The position numbers were made by a program, and so were the translations under genes. 64,000 nt of DNA, taken from Thalassotalea_A litorea. GTDB lineage: Bacteria; Pseudomonadota; Gammaproteobacteria; Enterobacterales; Alteromonadaceae. A model generated the notes under the pieces. It saw only the letters and a list, made by a program, of their open reading frames with translations, searched no databases and had not been told where the DNA came from. Every line of letters starts with the position of its first letter. The stretch's first letter is position 1. The stretch is taken from positions 128,908-192,907 of the forward strand of contig NZ_JBHZSG010000004.1 in NCBI RefSeq assembly GCF_043642205.1. The letters are read 5' to 3'. Below are positions 55,940 to 64,000 of this stretch, one piece after another.

Positions 55940-56008
55940 AAACCTAGGCTAGGATGCATAGGCTTAAAAAATAAGCGGCAATTATACCTAGGTTTGCGTA
56001 AATCCCAA
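55940..56008 (-). promoter_or_regulatory. purE promoter with inverted repeat AAACCTAGG/CCTAGGTTT
   Basis: On the minus strand TTGGGA (56003-56008) and a perfect TATAAT (55981-55986) are spaced by 16 bases. One 9-base arm (55987-55995) fills the spacer and its partner (55940-55948) lies in the leader. The adjacent sequence GTTTGCGT equals one half of the E. coli PurR operator. A separate palindrome TGGCCAATTGGCA is at about 56019-56031. Confidence 0.55.
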
Positions 56009-56132
56009 AATAATCATCGCTGGCCAATTGGCAATGGCTATGAATTTGTTGCAAAAACATGACACAAAGTTTGTTTGTTACCCTCGACACTTGTTAAAAT
56101 TGTTCTGTATAAGCAAATAACCGGGAATTGAT

Positions 56133-56684
56133 GTGACTGAATTGACTGCTGCAGAGATATTTGCACAAGGTGGAATTATCGCTTATCCAACAGAAGCGGT
56201 GTTTGGTTTGGGGTGCGATCCTGATAATCATCAGGCGATTGAGAAGTTGCTGACATTAAAGCAGCGCCCTAAGGAAAAGGGCTTGATATTGTTAGCCGGC
56301 AATTATTCGCAGTTGCTGCCCTATGTGGACGACAGTGCAATTCCGCAGGATAAACGATTCAGTGTTTTATCCCGTTGGCCAGATGGCATTACTCAGGTGT
56401 TCCCGGCTAAGCCTGGATTATCGGACTTTTTAACCGGTAAATTCACGTCAATAGCGATACGCGTAACCAGCCAACCCGATGTTGTCGCTTTGTGCCAGAA
56501 AACAGGCAAACCTATTGTTTCGACCAGTGCTAATCTTACTGGCCAGCCACCAGCTCAATGTTGGCAGGACGTTGAGAAAGAGCTCGGTGAACAAATCGAT
56601 TTTATTATTAAAGGTGATACGTTGGGCTATACCAAGCCGTCGACGATTATTGATGCCTTAACCGGAGAGACATTTCGCCAATGA
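56133..56684 (+). CDS. tsaC: Threonylcarbamoyl-AMP synthase
   Basis: 183 residues, GTG start. The YrdC/Sua5 fold shows IIAYPTEAVFGLGCDPDN, KQRPKEKGLILLA, FTSIAIRVTSQPDVVALC and KPIVSTSANLTGQPP. It makes threonylcarbamoyl-AMP for the t6A37 modification of tRNAs. Its stop overlaps the hemF start by four bases (ATGA), indicating coupled translation. Confidence 0.97.
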   Translation: MTELTAAEIFAQGGIIAYPTEAVFGLGCDPDNHQAIEKLLTLKQRPKEKGLILLAGNYSQLLPYVDDSAIPQDKRFSVLSRWPDGITQVFPAKPGLSDFLTGKFTSIAIRVTSQPDVVALCQKTGKPIVSTSANLTGQPPAQCWQDVEKELGEQIDFIIKGDTLGYTKPSTIIDALTGETFRQ

Positions 56685-57598
56685 GTCAGGTAGATATTCA
56701 ACCCGTAGTTGATTTTTTAATGCAACTGCAAGATTACATTTGTCAGCAGTTGGAGCAAGCCGATGGCACAGGTAAGTTTACTGAAGATAAATGGCAACGC
56801 CAGGAAGGCGGAGGTGGGCGCACTAGAGTTATGACCGATGGTGCGGTTATTGAGCAAGGTGGAGTCAACTATTCTTTGGTTAGTGGCAATAAACTTCCGC
56901 CGTCCGCCACAGCTCACCGTCCTGAACTTGCTGGCAGAACCTGGCGTGCGTGTGGTGTGTCATTGGTGATCCACCCAAAAAATCCATTTATTCCAACGTC
57001 CCATGCCAATGTCCGATTTTTCGTAGCCGAAAAAGATGGCGAAGAACCCGTATGGTGGTTTGGTGGTGGTTTTGACTTAACGCCATTTTTTCCATTTGAT
57101 GAGGATGTAAAGCACTGGCATCAGGTTGCGCACGATCTCTGCGCCCCTTTTGGCACTGATGTTTATGATAAACATAAGCGCTGGTGTGATGAATATTTCT
57201 ACCTTAAACACCGGGATGAAACCCGAGGCGTTGGAGGACTATTTTTTGATGACCTCAACGATTGGGATTTCGAACAATGTTTTGCCTATATCAAAGCCGT
57301 CGGTGAAGGGTTTGTGGATGCCTATGTACCGCTCATTGAGCGCCGTAAAAACCATCCCTATGATGAGAGCCACAGGCAGTTTCAATTGTATCGACGTGGT
57401 CGCTATGTAGAATTCAACCTGGTATTCGACCGAGGTACCTTATTTGGGTTGCAAAGTGGCGGACGTACAGAATCCATTTTGATGTCTATGCCTCCCCTGG
57501 CCAGATGGGAATACAATTATCAACCACAACCAGACACTCAGGAAGGTAAGCTGCAAGCCTACCTGACTCCGCGAAACTGGTTACAGGAGCTTAATTAG
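56681..57598 (+). CDS. hemF: Oxygen-dependent coproporphyrinogen III oxidase
   Basis: 305 residues. Signatures are GGGGRTRVM, HPKNPFIPTSHANVRFF, WWFGGGFDLTPFFPFDED and the C-terminal YVEFNLVFDRGTLFGLQSGGRTESILMSMPP. It decarboxylates coproporphyrinogen III to protoporphyrinogen IX using O2. Convergent with the glycosyltransferase gene; the two stops overlap by eight bases. Confidence 0.98.
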   Translation: MSQVDIQPVVDFLMQLQDYICQQLEQADGTGKFTEDKWQRQEGGGGRTRVMTDGAVIEQGGVNYSLVSGNKLPPSATAHRPELAGRTWRACGVSLVIHPKNPFIPTSHANVRFFVAEKDGEEPVWWFGGGFDLTPFFPFDEDVKHWHQVAHDLCAPFGTDVYDKHKRWCDEYFYLKHRDETRGVGGLFFDDLNDWDFEQCFAYIKAVGEGFVDAYVPLIERRKNHPYDESHRQFQLYRRGRYVEFNLVFDRGTLFGLQSGGRTESILMSMPPLARWEYNYQPQPDTQEGKLQAYLTPRNWLQELN

Positions 57599-59330
57599 CC
57601 TGACAATATTGGCTCGGACTTGTTGTCGCAATGACAAACAGGCGATATTTTTTGGTATACGGAAACTGTGCCATTAACGTGTCGCCTGTCGCCACATCAA
57701 TCGGCTCATCTTGTTTTTTGATAAACACCCAAAGCGCATTACGATTATTTTCAAAAGACTGGCAGTTGACTGAAGTAATCAAGTGCGTTTTGTCATAAAA
57801 ATAGATGCCATGCGATAACTTATGATCGCCGTACACATTGATTTTTCGAACATTCCCTTGCGCAAGATTATGCTGTTCCAGATCGTTTCTGATGTGTTTT
57901 ATTTGCGTCAACATGGCCTCGATATTGCGATATTTTGCCAGACTTTGGTATCGATAGGGCAAGCTATAGCTGATGTCTACCAGTCGAATCAATAACACCA
58001 ATATGATAGAGAAAAGCATAAACGACGTCGCTTGGGGTGCAGTTTTTGTGTATGCCGTTTTTCGTAACATATGCACCATAAACAGCACAGTGAGGCTAAT
58101 GACGCCGACTAGGCCAAGGCTGCTTGGCAAAGACACTGGTGCTGTTATGATCAATAAGGTACAAGCAATCAGCAAAACACCACTAAATAACAGTGGGATG
58201 GGCTTGGTCAGCCATGTTCGATAATACGTCGGCCAAAGTGTTTTCGACGTCGATGTGTTATCTGCTGCTGTAAACCCACCATTAAGTATCATAGTGCTGA
58301 GCAGCAACGCCGGGATAAACATCGGCAAATAATAACGAACATTACTATCACCAATCAGCATAAGCGGTAGTAAATTGCCTATTACGGTGATCAGGCAAAA
58401 ATGATAGAAATGGCCGTAGGTTGATTTTAGATTCAAACGACAATGTTGGTTAAACAGCAATGGCAATAATAGGCTGGCGGGTAGCAATGCTACGATGATT
58501 TTAAACGGATAACCGATAACACCAGTGAGATATTCAATATTTGAGCCTCGATTTTGACGAGCAGTAACTTCCGCCTGATTGAGCTCTATCGACGCATCAA
58601 GCCCAAATTGAACCAGCATAGGTACCCACCAGATAGCGGCGCAGAAAATCGGTATGAGTAATGCCGTAAAAAAATCTCTTTTATTTATGCTGTGCCAGCT
58701 TCGGGAATAGATTAGAAATCCAATAACAGACAGGAAATAACATAACAGCGCGGCTTCTCGCTTACATAAATAGGCCAGACCGACAAAGGTCATGGAAATA
58801 AACCAAGCCCTTTTCGATTGATGTTTTTGCCAAAAATAAAACCAGCTAAACCACGACAGATTGACCAGAACCATAAAAACCGTGTCCAGTTCGGCGGAGG
58901 TGGCTTTTCGGGTTAATTCTGGTGTAAACAAAACCATGAACAACAGCCAAATCTGCAGTCGATAGCTAAAATAGCGGCGAGTAAATAACAATAAAAAAAC
59001 AATCAGTACTAATGTCGATAGTAATGACGGCAAACGAGCGGATAGCTCGTTGATTTGCCCATCGGTAAATACACTGGCGAGAATAATCGACCAGTTAAAC
59101 AACGGGGGTTTCGCCCAGTAGGCCTGTTGGTTGATGGTGGGGGTGAACCAGGTTGTATTTTCCATCATTTCCCTGGCAACCAGTGCTCTGCGTGTTTCTT
59201 CGTGGTACAACCAAATGGTATCTAAGCCGGGTAGGTAAAGTGCCACGATTAGTACCAGGCTCAACAGTGCAAAAGTCAACACGACAAATTGCTTTAACAA
59301 CCCCGGCGTTGCCAGCATTCGTTCACCCAT
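57591..59330 (-). CDS. ArnT/PMT-type membrane glycosyltransferase
   Basis: 579 residues with about 12 hydrophobic segments. The N-terminal loop between the first two helices has WLYHEETRRALVAREMMENTTWFTPTINQQAYWAKPPL, comparable with the Asp/Glu-containing first periplasmic loop of ArnT and PMT (GT39/GT83) enzymes. A C-terminal soluble part follows after about residue 480. It would transfer a sugar from an isoprenyl-phosphate donor to lipid A, glycan or protein. It begins two bases after the VTT-domain gene and is last in a three-gene operon. Acceptor and donor are unknown. Confidence 0.8.
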   Translation of the reverse strand: MGERMLATPGLLKQFVVLTFALLSLVLIVALYLPGLDTIWLYHEETRRALVAREMMENTTWFTPTINQQAYWAKPPLFNWSIILASVFTDGQINELSARLPSLLSTLVLIVFLLLFTRRYFSYRLQIWLLFMVLFTPELTRKATSAELDTVFMVLVNLSWFSWFYFWQKHQSKRAWFISMTFVGLAYLCKREAALLCYFLSVIGFLIYSRSWHSINKRDFFTALLIPIFCAAIWWVPMLVQFGLDASIELNQAEVTARQNRGSNIEYLTGVIGYPFKIIVALLPASLLLPLLFNQHCRLNLKSTYGHFYHFCLITVIGNLLPLMLIGDSNVRYYLPMFIPALLLSTMILNGGFTAADNTSTSKTLWPTYYRTWLTKPIPLLFSGVLLIACTLLIITAPVSLPSSLGLVGVISLTVLFMVHMLRKTAYTKTAPQATSFMLFSIILVLLIRLVDISYSLPYRYQSLAKYRNIEAMLTQIKHIRNDLEQHNLAQGNVRKINVYGDHKLSHGIYFYDKTHLITSVNCQSFENNRNALWVFIKKQDEPIDVATGDTLMAQFPYTKKYRLFVIATTSPSQYCQAN

Positions 59331-59332
59331 GG

Positions 59333-60037
59333 TTATTTCTGCTGAATAAATGGATTGGCGTGCTGTTGGTTTTGCTCCTTTTTATATAGCCAAATACTGA
59401 TCAAAAGGCTGATACAAAGTAGCACCGCACTTAGCAAAAGTTGCCATTTTGACTGCAAATTAACACCGCTTCCACTAAGACTGAAAATTATCATTTGTGG
59501 TAAGTAGCCAATACATGAGGCACTGAAAAATGCCAACTTGTTAACTTGGCTAATGCCAGCTGCAAGGTTGGTGAGTAGGTTGCTGCCGACGGGAAATAGC
59601 CGGATAACCAGAGTTTTATAAAATACATTGCTGGCGAGAAATGAACTTAATCGATTGATTAGGCTGAAGGTGCTGGATAGCTGGTAGCGTTGTGAGAGTT
59701 TCGTTGCGAAAAAATAACAAAGGATACAACCTAGCAGTGTCGAAATCGTCGCCAATAATGTCCCGTACCAAAAACCCAGGCTATAACCGGCAATAAAGGC
59801 AATAACCTGACGCGGGAAACCTAACATAGTACTAAGCGCCGCCAGCGCTATGAAAGCGATTTGTATGTTTAGTGATGATGGCGATAACTCCGACCAGAAT
59901 GATTCGACAAACAAATCTTCAAAAAGATACGTTTGCAGGAGTAGGGCAAGGATTAAAAACAGAGAAAAACTCAGTACAACCTTAAATAAGTGCTTCTGTA
60001 AACTGCGAGGAACACTATGATTCATGATTTGTCTCAA
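59333..60037 (-). CDS. VTT-domain (TVP38/TMEM64, DedA-related) membrane protein
   Basis: 234 residues with about six hydrophobic segments. FIALAALSTMLGFPRQVIAFIAGYSLGFWYG and RLFPVGSNLLTNLAAGISQVNKLAF are the VTT/SNARE-associated signatures with a reentrant-loop Arg (RLFPVGSN). Related proteins recycle polyprenyl-phosphate or scramble lipids across membranes. An alternative start four codons later (MNHSVP) is possible. It overlaps the preceding GT2 gene by 23 bases, so it is in the same operon. Confidence 0.82.
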   Translation of the reverse strand: MRQIMNHSVPRSLQKHLFKVVLSFSLFLILALLLQTYLFEDLFVESFWSELSPSSLNIQIAFIALAALSTMLGFPRQVIAFIAGYSLGFWYGTLLATISTLLGCILCYFFATKLSQRYQLSSTFSLINRLSSFLASNVFYKTLVIRLFPVGSNLLTNLAAGISQVNKLAFFSASCIGYLPQMIIFSLSGSGVNLQSKWQLLLSAVLLCISLLISIWLYKKEQNQQHANPFIQQK

Positions 60038-60752
60038 TGATTTCTGCTCGCTTATATCTGCGTTTTAACCAGATCACACCAAATAAGTCCACAAGACCTA
60101 CCAAAGCACGATTACTAAATGAATAATTCGAGGTCCCCGATAGACGCGGACGGTGGTTGACTTCGATAACTTCAATGTTTCCACCCCGGCGTTTAATTAA
60201 TGCCGGCAAGAAGCGGTGCATATGATCAAAATAGGGCAGAGCAATAAACGTTTCTCTGGGGATAACTTTAATGCCACAACCAGTATCCGGCGTTTCATCG
60301 TCTAAAAGCGCTTGTCTAATCTGGTTTGCGACTTTTGATTGCCATCGTTTCCATGAGTTATCTCCGGAACGGTTTTTTCGATATCCGGCAATGCAAAAAT
60401 GGCTGTATTGTGGTTGAGCCTTTGCCGCATCAATAAGTTTGGGTAAATCTGCCGGATCATTTTGCCCATCAGCATCAAGAGTGGCGATCAGGCTCCCCTG
60501 ACTATTTTTGACACCATTAAAAACCGCGGTACTTTGTCCAACACTGACTTTATGGCGGATAATTTTTAAATTTGGTTGGTTTTGTTGAATGTCTGCAAGT
60601 CGCTGATATGTTTCGTCCGTACTGCCATCGTCTACATAAACAATTTCATACTCATAATGACCAGTTAATGCCCGGTTAATTTCCGTGATCAGAGGATCAA
60701 TGTTGTCCTGCTCATTCTTTGCCGGTACGACGACAGAAATATCAATGTTCAT
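60015..60752 (-). CDS. Family 2 glycosyltransferase (dolichol/undecaprenyl-phosphate sugar transferase type)
   Basis: About 245 residues from MNIDISVVVPAKNEQDNIDPL. An in-frame ATG 30 codons upstream (60842) has a comparable weak Shine-Dalgarno sequence but a non-conserved N-terminus. GT2 features: IVYVDDGSTDET, the DADGQNDPADL metal-binding region and TGCGIKVIPRETF. It lacks C-terminal membrane helices, unlike ArnC. It probably charges a polyprenyl phosphate with a sugar that the membrane transferase downstream uses. This role is inferred from the operon. Confidence 0.82.
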   Translation of the reverse strand: MNIDISVVVPAKNEQDNIDPLITEINRALTGHYEYEIVYVDDGSTDETYQRLADIQQNQPNLKIIRHKVSVGQSTAVFNGVKNSQGSLIATLDADGQNDPADLPKLIDAAKAQPQYSHFCIAGYRKNRSGDNSWKRWQSKVANQIRQALLDDETPDTGCGIKVIPRETFIALPYFDHMHRFLPALIKRRGGNIEVIEVNHRPRLSGTSNYSFSNRALVGLVDLFGVIWLKRRYKRAEIIETNHES

Positions 60753-61058
60753 ACTCGTTTTAGTATTTTCTTTAATTAATTCCCAGGGAGTCACGAGATG
60801 TTCAATTTTTTTTCCATATTGAATAACAATGAATCCTGACATGAAAACAGAACCTAACTATAGACAATGATTGAATATTTGTCGGTTTTCACTGACTTTT
60901 GCGGCAGGGTTTGATTCAAATCAACAAGTACCCCATCACTGATCGACTAAACTTTAGGTGCTGGTCAGGTTTGTATTAAAGGCTTTATGGAGAATGCCTT
61001 GAGTCCCGTACTTATCCTGAACAGTTCATGTGTGATTTGTTCTCTGAGGGAGAGATGT
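60753..61058 (+). promoter_or_regulatory. GT2-ompW divergent gap with FNR-type box and promoter
   Basis: TTGATTCAAATCAA at 60911-60924 is an exact FNR/EtrA/Anr consensus (TTGAT-N4-ATCAA). A TAAACT -10-like hexamer at 60948-60953 would place the start of transcription near 60960, so the box is centred at about -42, typical of FNR-activated class II promoters. No other gene is seen in the gap. Confidence 0.6.
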
Positions 61059-61754
61059 ATGAAAAAACAAATCGTAATCTTGGCTATCACTTCAGCGCTT
61101 TTATCTGGAGCTGTCAATGCCAATGAAGCCGGTGACTGGGTTATCAGAGCCGGTGCTACCAATGTTGATCCGGACAGTGGTAATTCTGGAGTCTTCGTCG
61201 ATGCTTTGGGTGGGGATACACCATTATCCTTGTCTGTTGAAGACGATACTCAGTTAGGTCTTAACTTTGCTTACTTTTTCAGTTCGAATTGGGCCGTAGA
61301 GGTGTTGGCGGCAACACCATTTCAGCATGATGTCATCATTAATGATCCATCGGGCATTGCGCCAGGAATCTTTGGTGTACCCGTTGATGGCGCAACACTC
61401 GCTGAAGTGAAGCACCTACCACCAACACTAAGTCTACTCTATTACTTTACGACGAATGGTAGTTTCCAACCTTACTTAGGTTTGGGTTTAAATTACACCA
61501 CCTTCTTTGAAGAGAAATTTAAATCTGATCCTGACGCGCTCGGGTTTAATGATTTAGAGCTAGACGATTCTTGGGGCTATTCTGCTCAGGTTGGGTTGGA
61601 TTTTTACTTCACCGATAGCTGGTTGGTTAATGCATCTGCGAGATATATTGATATCGAATCTGATGCCAGCTTCAATATAGGCGATATCGAAGGCTCATCG
61701 ACGGTTGAAATTGATCCTATGGTGTATTCATTAATGCTAGGTTATAAGTTTTAA
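61059..61754 (+). CDS. ompW: OmpW-family outer membrane protein
   Basis: 231 residues from MKKQIVILAITSALLSGAVNANEAGDW, a clear signal peptide; GAGGGAGAG precedes this ATG, while an upstream ATG 24 codons earlier would destroy the signal. The mature part is an eight-stranded beta barrel ending in LMLGYKF with the terminal aromatic. Segments such as VIRAGATNVDPDSG and LPPTLSLLYYF...FQPYLGLGLNYTTFF are family signatures. OmpW is implicated in uptake of small hydrophobic compounds, iron and stress responses. Its FNR-type box suggests activation in low oxygen. Confidence 0.95.
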   Translation: MKKQIVILAITSALLSGAVNANEAGDWVIRAGATNVDPDSGNSGVFVDALGGDTPLSLSVEDDTQLGLNFAYFFSSNWAVEVLAATPFQHDVIINDPSGIAPGIFGVPVDGATLAEVKHLPPTLSLLYYFTTNGSFQPYLGLGLNYTTFFEEKFKSDPDALGFNDLELDDSWGYSAQVGLDFYFTDSWLVNASARYIDIESDASFNIGDIEGSSTVEIDPMVYSLMLGYKF

Positions 61755-61777
61755 TTTATAACGAATAGCTAACTTGA

Positions 61778-61808
61778 ATAAAAGCGGCGTTAATAGCGCT
61801 GCTTTTTT
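61778..61808 (+). terminator. Terminator of ompW
   Basis: AAAGCGGCG/CGCTGCTTT stem with one G-T pair and a seven-base loop, running into six T, about 25 bases after the ompW stop. Confidence 0.75.
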
Positions 61809-61867
61809 ATTTCTTTATTTAACGCGATTAGATAGGATCAGTGCAACGACTTATCACAGGGAACGTT

Positions 61868-62695
61868 ATGAAAGCACGTCAATTTTGTGTGTTTGGCAAT
61901 CCGATTAAGCAATCTCGATCTCCATGGATTCACCAGCAATTTGCCAATCAATTGGGCATCAATTTGGAATATCAAGCATCGTTGGCACCAATCAACGGGT
62001 TTGAGCAGACATTAAAAACCTTTATTGCCAATGGTGGTGCTGGTGCCAATGTGACTGCGCCATTTAAAGAAGAAGCCTGGCGTTTAAGTGATCACCTTTC
62101 CGATATTGCAAGAGACAGTGGCGCGGTAAATACGTTGTCGGTAAACGGTGATCGCCTATTGGGTGATAATACCGACGGCTACGGGCTGATAACCGATTTA
62201 TATCGACATGGAGCCACATTAAAAAATGCCAATGTTTTATTACTAGGTGCCGGCGGCGCTGCCAGAGGTGTTATACCAGCACTGATAAAAGAACAGTTGG
62301 CTTCATTGACGATAGCCAACCGAACTGCGTCGAAAGCACACGATCTAAAGCAGCACTTTTCAGACTTCTCGATTCAATCCTGTGGTTTTGATGAACTCAC
62401 AGACACAGGCTACGACCTTATAATCAACGCCACCTCAGCAGGGTTAGCCGCGCAAAAGCCCGATGTACCCGCTACAATTATCAATCCCAATACGTTTTGT
62501 TATGACATGGTTTATCAGGCGATGCCGACTGGATTTATGCAGTGGTGTCAGGCTTGCGGAGCACTGCAATGCACGGATGGATTGGGCATGCTTGTTGGCC
62601 AGGCGGCAAAAAGCTTTTCAATCTGGTTCGGACAGATGCCTGAGATAGAGCCGGTCATTCAACAATTGAGAGAATTGCTGCAAACGGGAAAATAA
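61868..62695 (+). CDS. aroE: Shikimate dehydrogenase
   Basis: 275 residues from MKARQFCVFGNPIKQSRSPWIHQQ; AGGGAA precedes this ATG, and a GTG nine codons upstream is rejected. The substrate-binding NVTAPFKEEAW, the DNTDGYGLITDL motif and the NADP-binding GAGGAARGVIPAL are intact. It reduces 3-dehydroshikimate to shikimate in aromatic amino-acid synthesis. Directly followed by yrdB. Confidence 0.98.
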   Translation: MKARQFCVFGNPIKQSRSPWIHQQFANQLGINLEYQASLAPINGFEQTLKTFIANGGAGANVTAPFKEEAWRLSDHLSDIARDSGAVNTLSVNGDRLLGDNTDGYGLITDLYRHGATLKNANVLLLGAGGAARGVIPALIKEQLASLTIANRTASKAHDLKQHFSDFSIQSCGFDELTDTGYDLIINATSAGLAAQKPDVPATIINPNTFCYDMVYQAMPTGFMQWCQACGALQCTDGLGMLVGQAAKSFSIWFGQMPEIEPVIQQLRELLQTGK

Positions 62696-62935
62696 ATGAA
62701 TCAGTCACTTCTTTTTAATGACGACTTCCAAACGTACCGTTGCGATAGCACGGTGACCTTCAGTGGTATGGCTAACGGTCGAAGAATTCAATTGATAGTA
62801 ACGTTTAAAAGCCAGCCGATACCTGCAAGTGGCATACTTAGCGAAAAGATAAAGCTTGATCTGGAAGCGCTGGTTGAAGACTGGACCGAGGACCATGATC
62901 TAGACGAGGCTACCGAAATCCATGTGGTTTATTAG
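62696..62935 (+). CDS. yrdB: DUF1488 protein YrdB
   Basis: 79 residues, starting immediately after the aroE stop codon. NQSLLFNDDF at the N-terminus and the short acidic helix ALVEDWTEDH match DUF1488 proteins, including E. coli YrdB located in the same place between aroE and yrdA. Function unknown. Confidence 0.9.
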   Translation: MNQSLLFNDDFQTYRCDSTVTFSGMANGRRIQLIVTFKSQPIPASGILSEKIKLDLEALVEDWTEDHDLDEATEIHVVY

Positions 62936-62956
62936 CCTCGTTCATAGGGCAGTAAT

Positions 62957-63505
62957 TTATTGCTCTGCTATATACTCGTCTTTTAGCTGCACGTAATTTT
63001 GCGCGGACTGCTTTAGAAAAGCCATTTCCGATTCTTTGAGGGCTCTGGCTTTTTTCATTGGGTTACCGACATAGAGAAAACCACTTTCCAGGGTTTTGTT
63101 CGGTGGTACCAAGGTTCCTGCTCCAATAATCACATCGTCTTCTACTGTTGTACCATCCATAATAATGCTACCCATTCCCACCAATATTCGATTACCTAAC
63201 TGACAACCGTGTAGCATTGCTTTGTGCCCAATTGTGACATCGTCGCCTATAATAAGAGGATGGCCTTCGGGATTACTTTCACTGCGACGAGTAACGTGCA
63301 ATATGCTTCCGTCCTGTATATTGGTTCTTTTTCCTATTCGGATAATATTAACATCACCGCGAGCGGCAACGAGGGGCCAAATGCTACTATCGTCACCGAT
63401 TAAAATATCGCCGACGATCACGCTGCTAGAATCGATATATACGTTTAGCCCTAATTTAGGGGCCGTATTTCGGTAGCTGCGAGTCTTTGAGTTGTGTGAT
63501 TCCAT
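62957..63505 (-). CDS. yrdA: Gamma-class carbonic anhydrase-like hexapeptide protein
   Basis: 182 residues. A left-handed beta-helix of hexapeptide repeats contains RGDVNIIRIGKRTNIQDGSILHV and TIGHKAMLHGCQLGNRILVGMG, which include the His ligands of the gamma-carbonic anhydrase family. Highly similar to E. coli YrdA. It is convergent with yrdB and adjacent to the rRNA operon, as in E. coli near rrnD. Confidence 0.96.
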   Translation of the reverse strand: MESHNSKTRSYRNTAPKLGLNVYIDSSSVIVGDILIGDDSSIWPLVAARGDVNIIRIGKRTNIQDGSILHVTRRSESNPEGHPLIIGDDVTIGHKAMLHGCQLGNRILVGMGSIIMDGTTVEDDVIIGAGTLVPPNKTLESGFLYVGNPMKKARALKESEMAFLKQSAQNYVQLKDEYIAEQ

Positions 63506-64000
63506 ATGAATAACTACTTAATTTAACGATTTGACTATAAATTTAACAAATAAATAGAGAAACGTTAAAAATTTGTCGCATTTAAGGGTGAAATATCTGT
63601 TAATTAGTGATTTTTCTTGGCTAACTCATTGATTGCTAATTAGGTGTTTATATTGTAAATGTTGATAAGTTGTATTTTCTTTCGTTAATGTCTGGCCCTT
63701 AATATATAAGGGTTGTATGGAAATTGTGCAAACAAACAGTTAATTGGCTTTTTTTCAAAAAAACAGTTGACGTCATCGGTAAAATCTCTAAAATGCGCAT
63801 CCACTTCCACGGGACATCCCAACGAAGTGTTTTGATACGATAACCACAAGGGTTTAACCCGGTTATCTCAACCGAAACTGGTAAATGTTCGAAAACAATT
63901 TTTTCGAAATAATTATCAAAAAGCGGTTGACATCAAAACTGGATGACGTAGAATGCGCATCCTGCTTCGGGCAAGGCCTGCAGCGAAACAACGAGATTAA
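63506..64000 (+). promoter_or_regulatory. Promoter region of a downstream rRNA operon
   Basis: Two strong promoters: P1 TTGACG (63767-63772) with TAAAAT (63789-63794), and P2 TTGACA (63927-63932) with TAGAAT (63949-63954), both with 16-base spacers and both followed by the identical GC-rich GCGCATCC discriminator. A/T-rich UP-like elements precede each. Such tandem promoters with GC discriminators are typical of rrn operons. The 16S gene itself would start after the window. The AT-rich 63506-63720 contains no gene. Confidence 0.75.

Noticed and set aside
57591..57598. Overlap of hemF and the membrane glycosyltransferase as an annotation error
   Set aside because: The genes are convergent and only stop-proximal codons overlap; both C-termini look natural.

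Overview
The window looks like the replication-origin region of a marine gammaproteobacterial chromosome, most likely order Alteromonadales (Colwellia/Thalassotalea-like). This rests on gene order (mnmG-oriC-mioC, rpmH-dnaA-dnaN-recF-gyrB, pepQ-yigZ-trkH, def-fmt-rsmB-trkA, dprA-smg-yrdD...tsaC...aroE-yrdB-yrdA-rrn), closeness of the proteins to Escherichia coli and Vibrio orthologues as I remember them, and secreted starch- and protein-degrading enzymes. The genus is a guess. No tRNA, prophage, CRISPR array, insertion-sequence transposase or classical defence system was seen.

Layout. 1-7160: 3' part of a secreted pullulanase-like GH13 enzyme with three C-terminal tandem modules, a repeat-rich gap, and a large secreted subtilisin-family protease. 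7160-9430: a MITE-like element, a small membrane protein and glmU. 9520-16640: the complete atpIBEFHAGDC ATP synthase operon (minus strand) with promoter and terminator. 16700-21012: parB, parA, rsmG, mnmG. 21013-21419: oriC, with 15 GATC sites and consensus DnaA boxes, followed by mioC. 21864-26453: REP repeats, then mnmE, yidC, yidD, rnpA, rpmH (minus strand). 26454-33180: regulatory region and dnaA-dnaN-recF-gyrB (plus strand), with two parS-type ParB sites inside recF.

33249-42852: a second small inverted-repeat element, glyQ-glyS, tusA, slt, pepQ, yigZ and trkH. 42886-47143: trkA, rsmB, fmt, def (minus strand). 47719-51211: LysM protein, dprA, smg, yrdD. 51212-52020: an unusual chain of short hairpins and REP elements without a credible gene. 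52151-54013: a secreted DUF3604 protein behind a perfect CRP-type site. 54269-57598: purK-purE (minus), then tsaC-hemF. 57591-60752: a three-gene membrane/glycosyltransferase operon. 61059-62935: ompW behind a perfect FNR-type box, aroE, yrdB. 62957-63505: yrdA. 63767-63954: two strong rRNA-type promoters; the rRNA operon itself would start just beyond the window.

Most of the content is housekeeping: replication initiation and segregation (oriC, DnaA, DnaN, RecF, GyrB, ParAB, parS), energy (ATP synthase), tRNA modification (MnmE, MnmG, TusA, TsaC), translation (GlyQS, Fmt, Def, RpmH) and membrane insertion (YidC, YidD). The less ordinary material lies in the intergenic repeats: a REP family with constant flanks and changing stems at three loci, a hairpin-chain composite repeat at two loci, and short elements bounded by ATACCAA inverted repeats.
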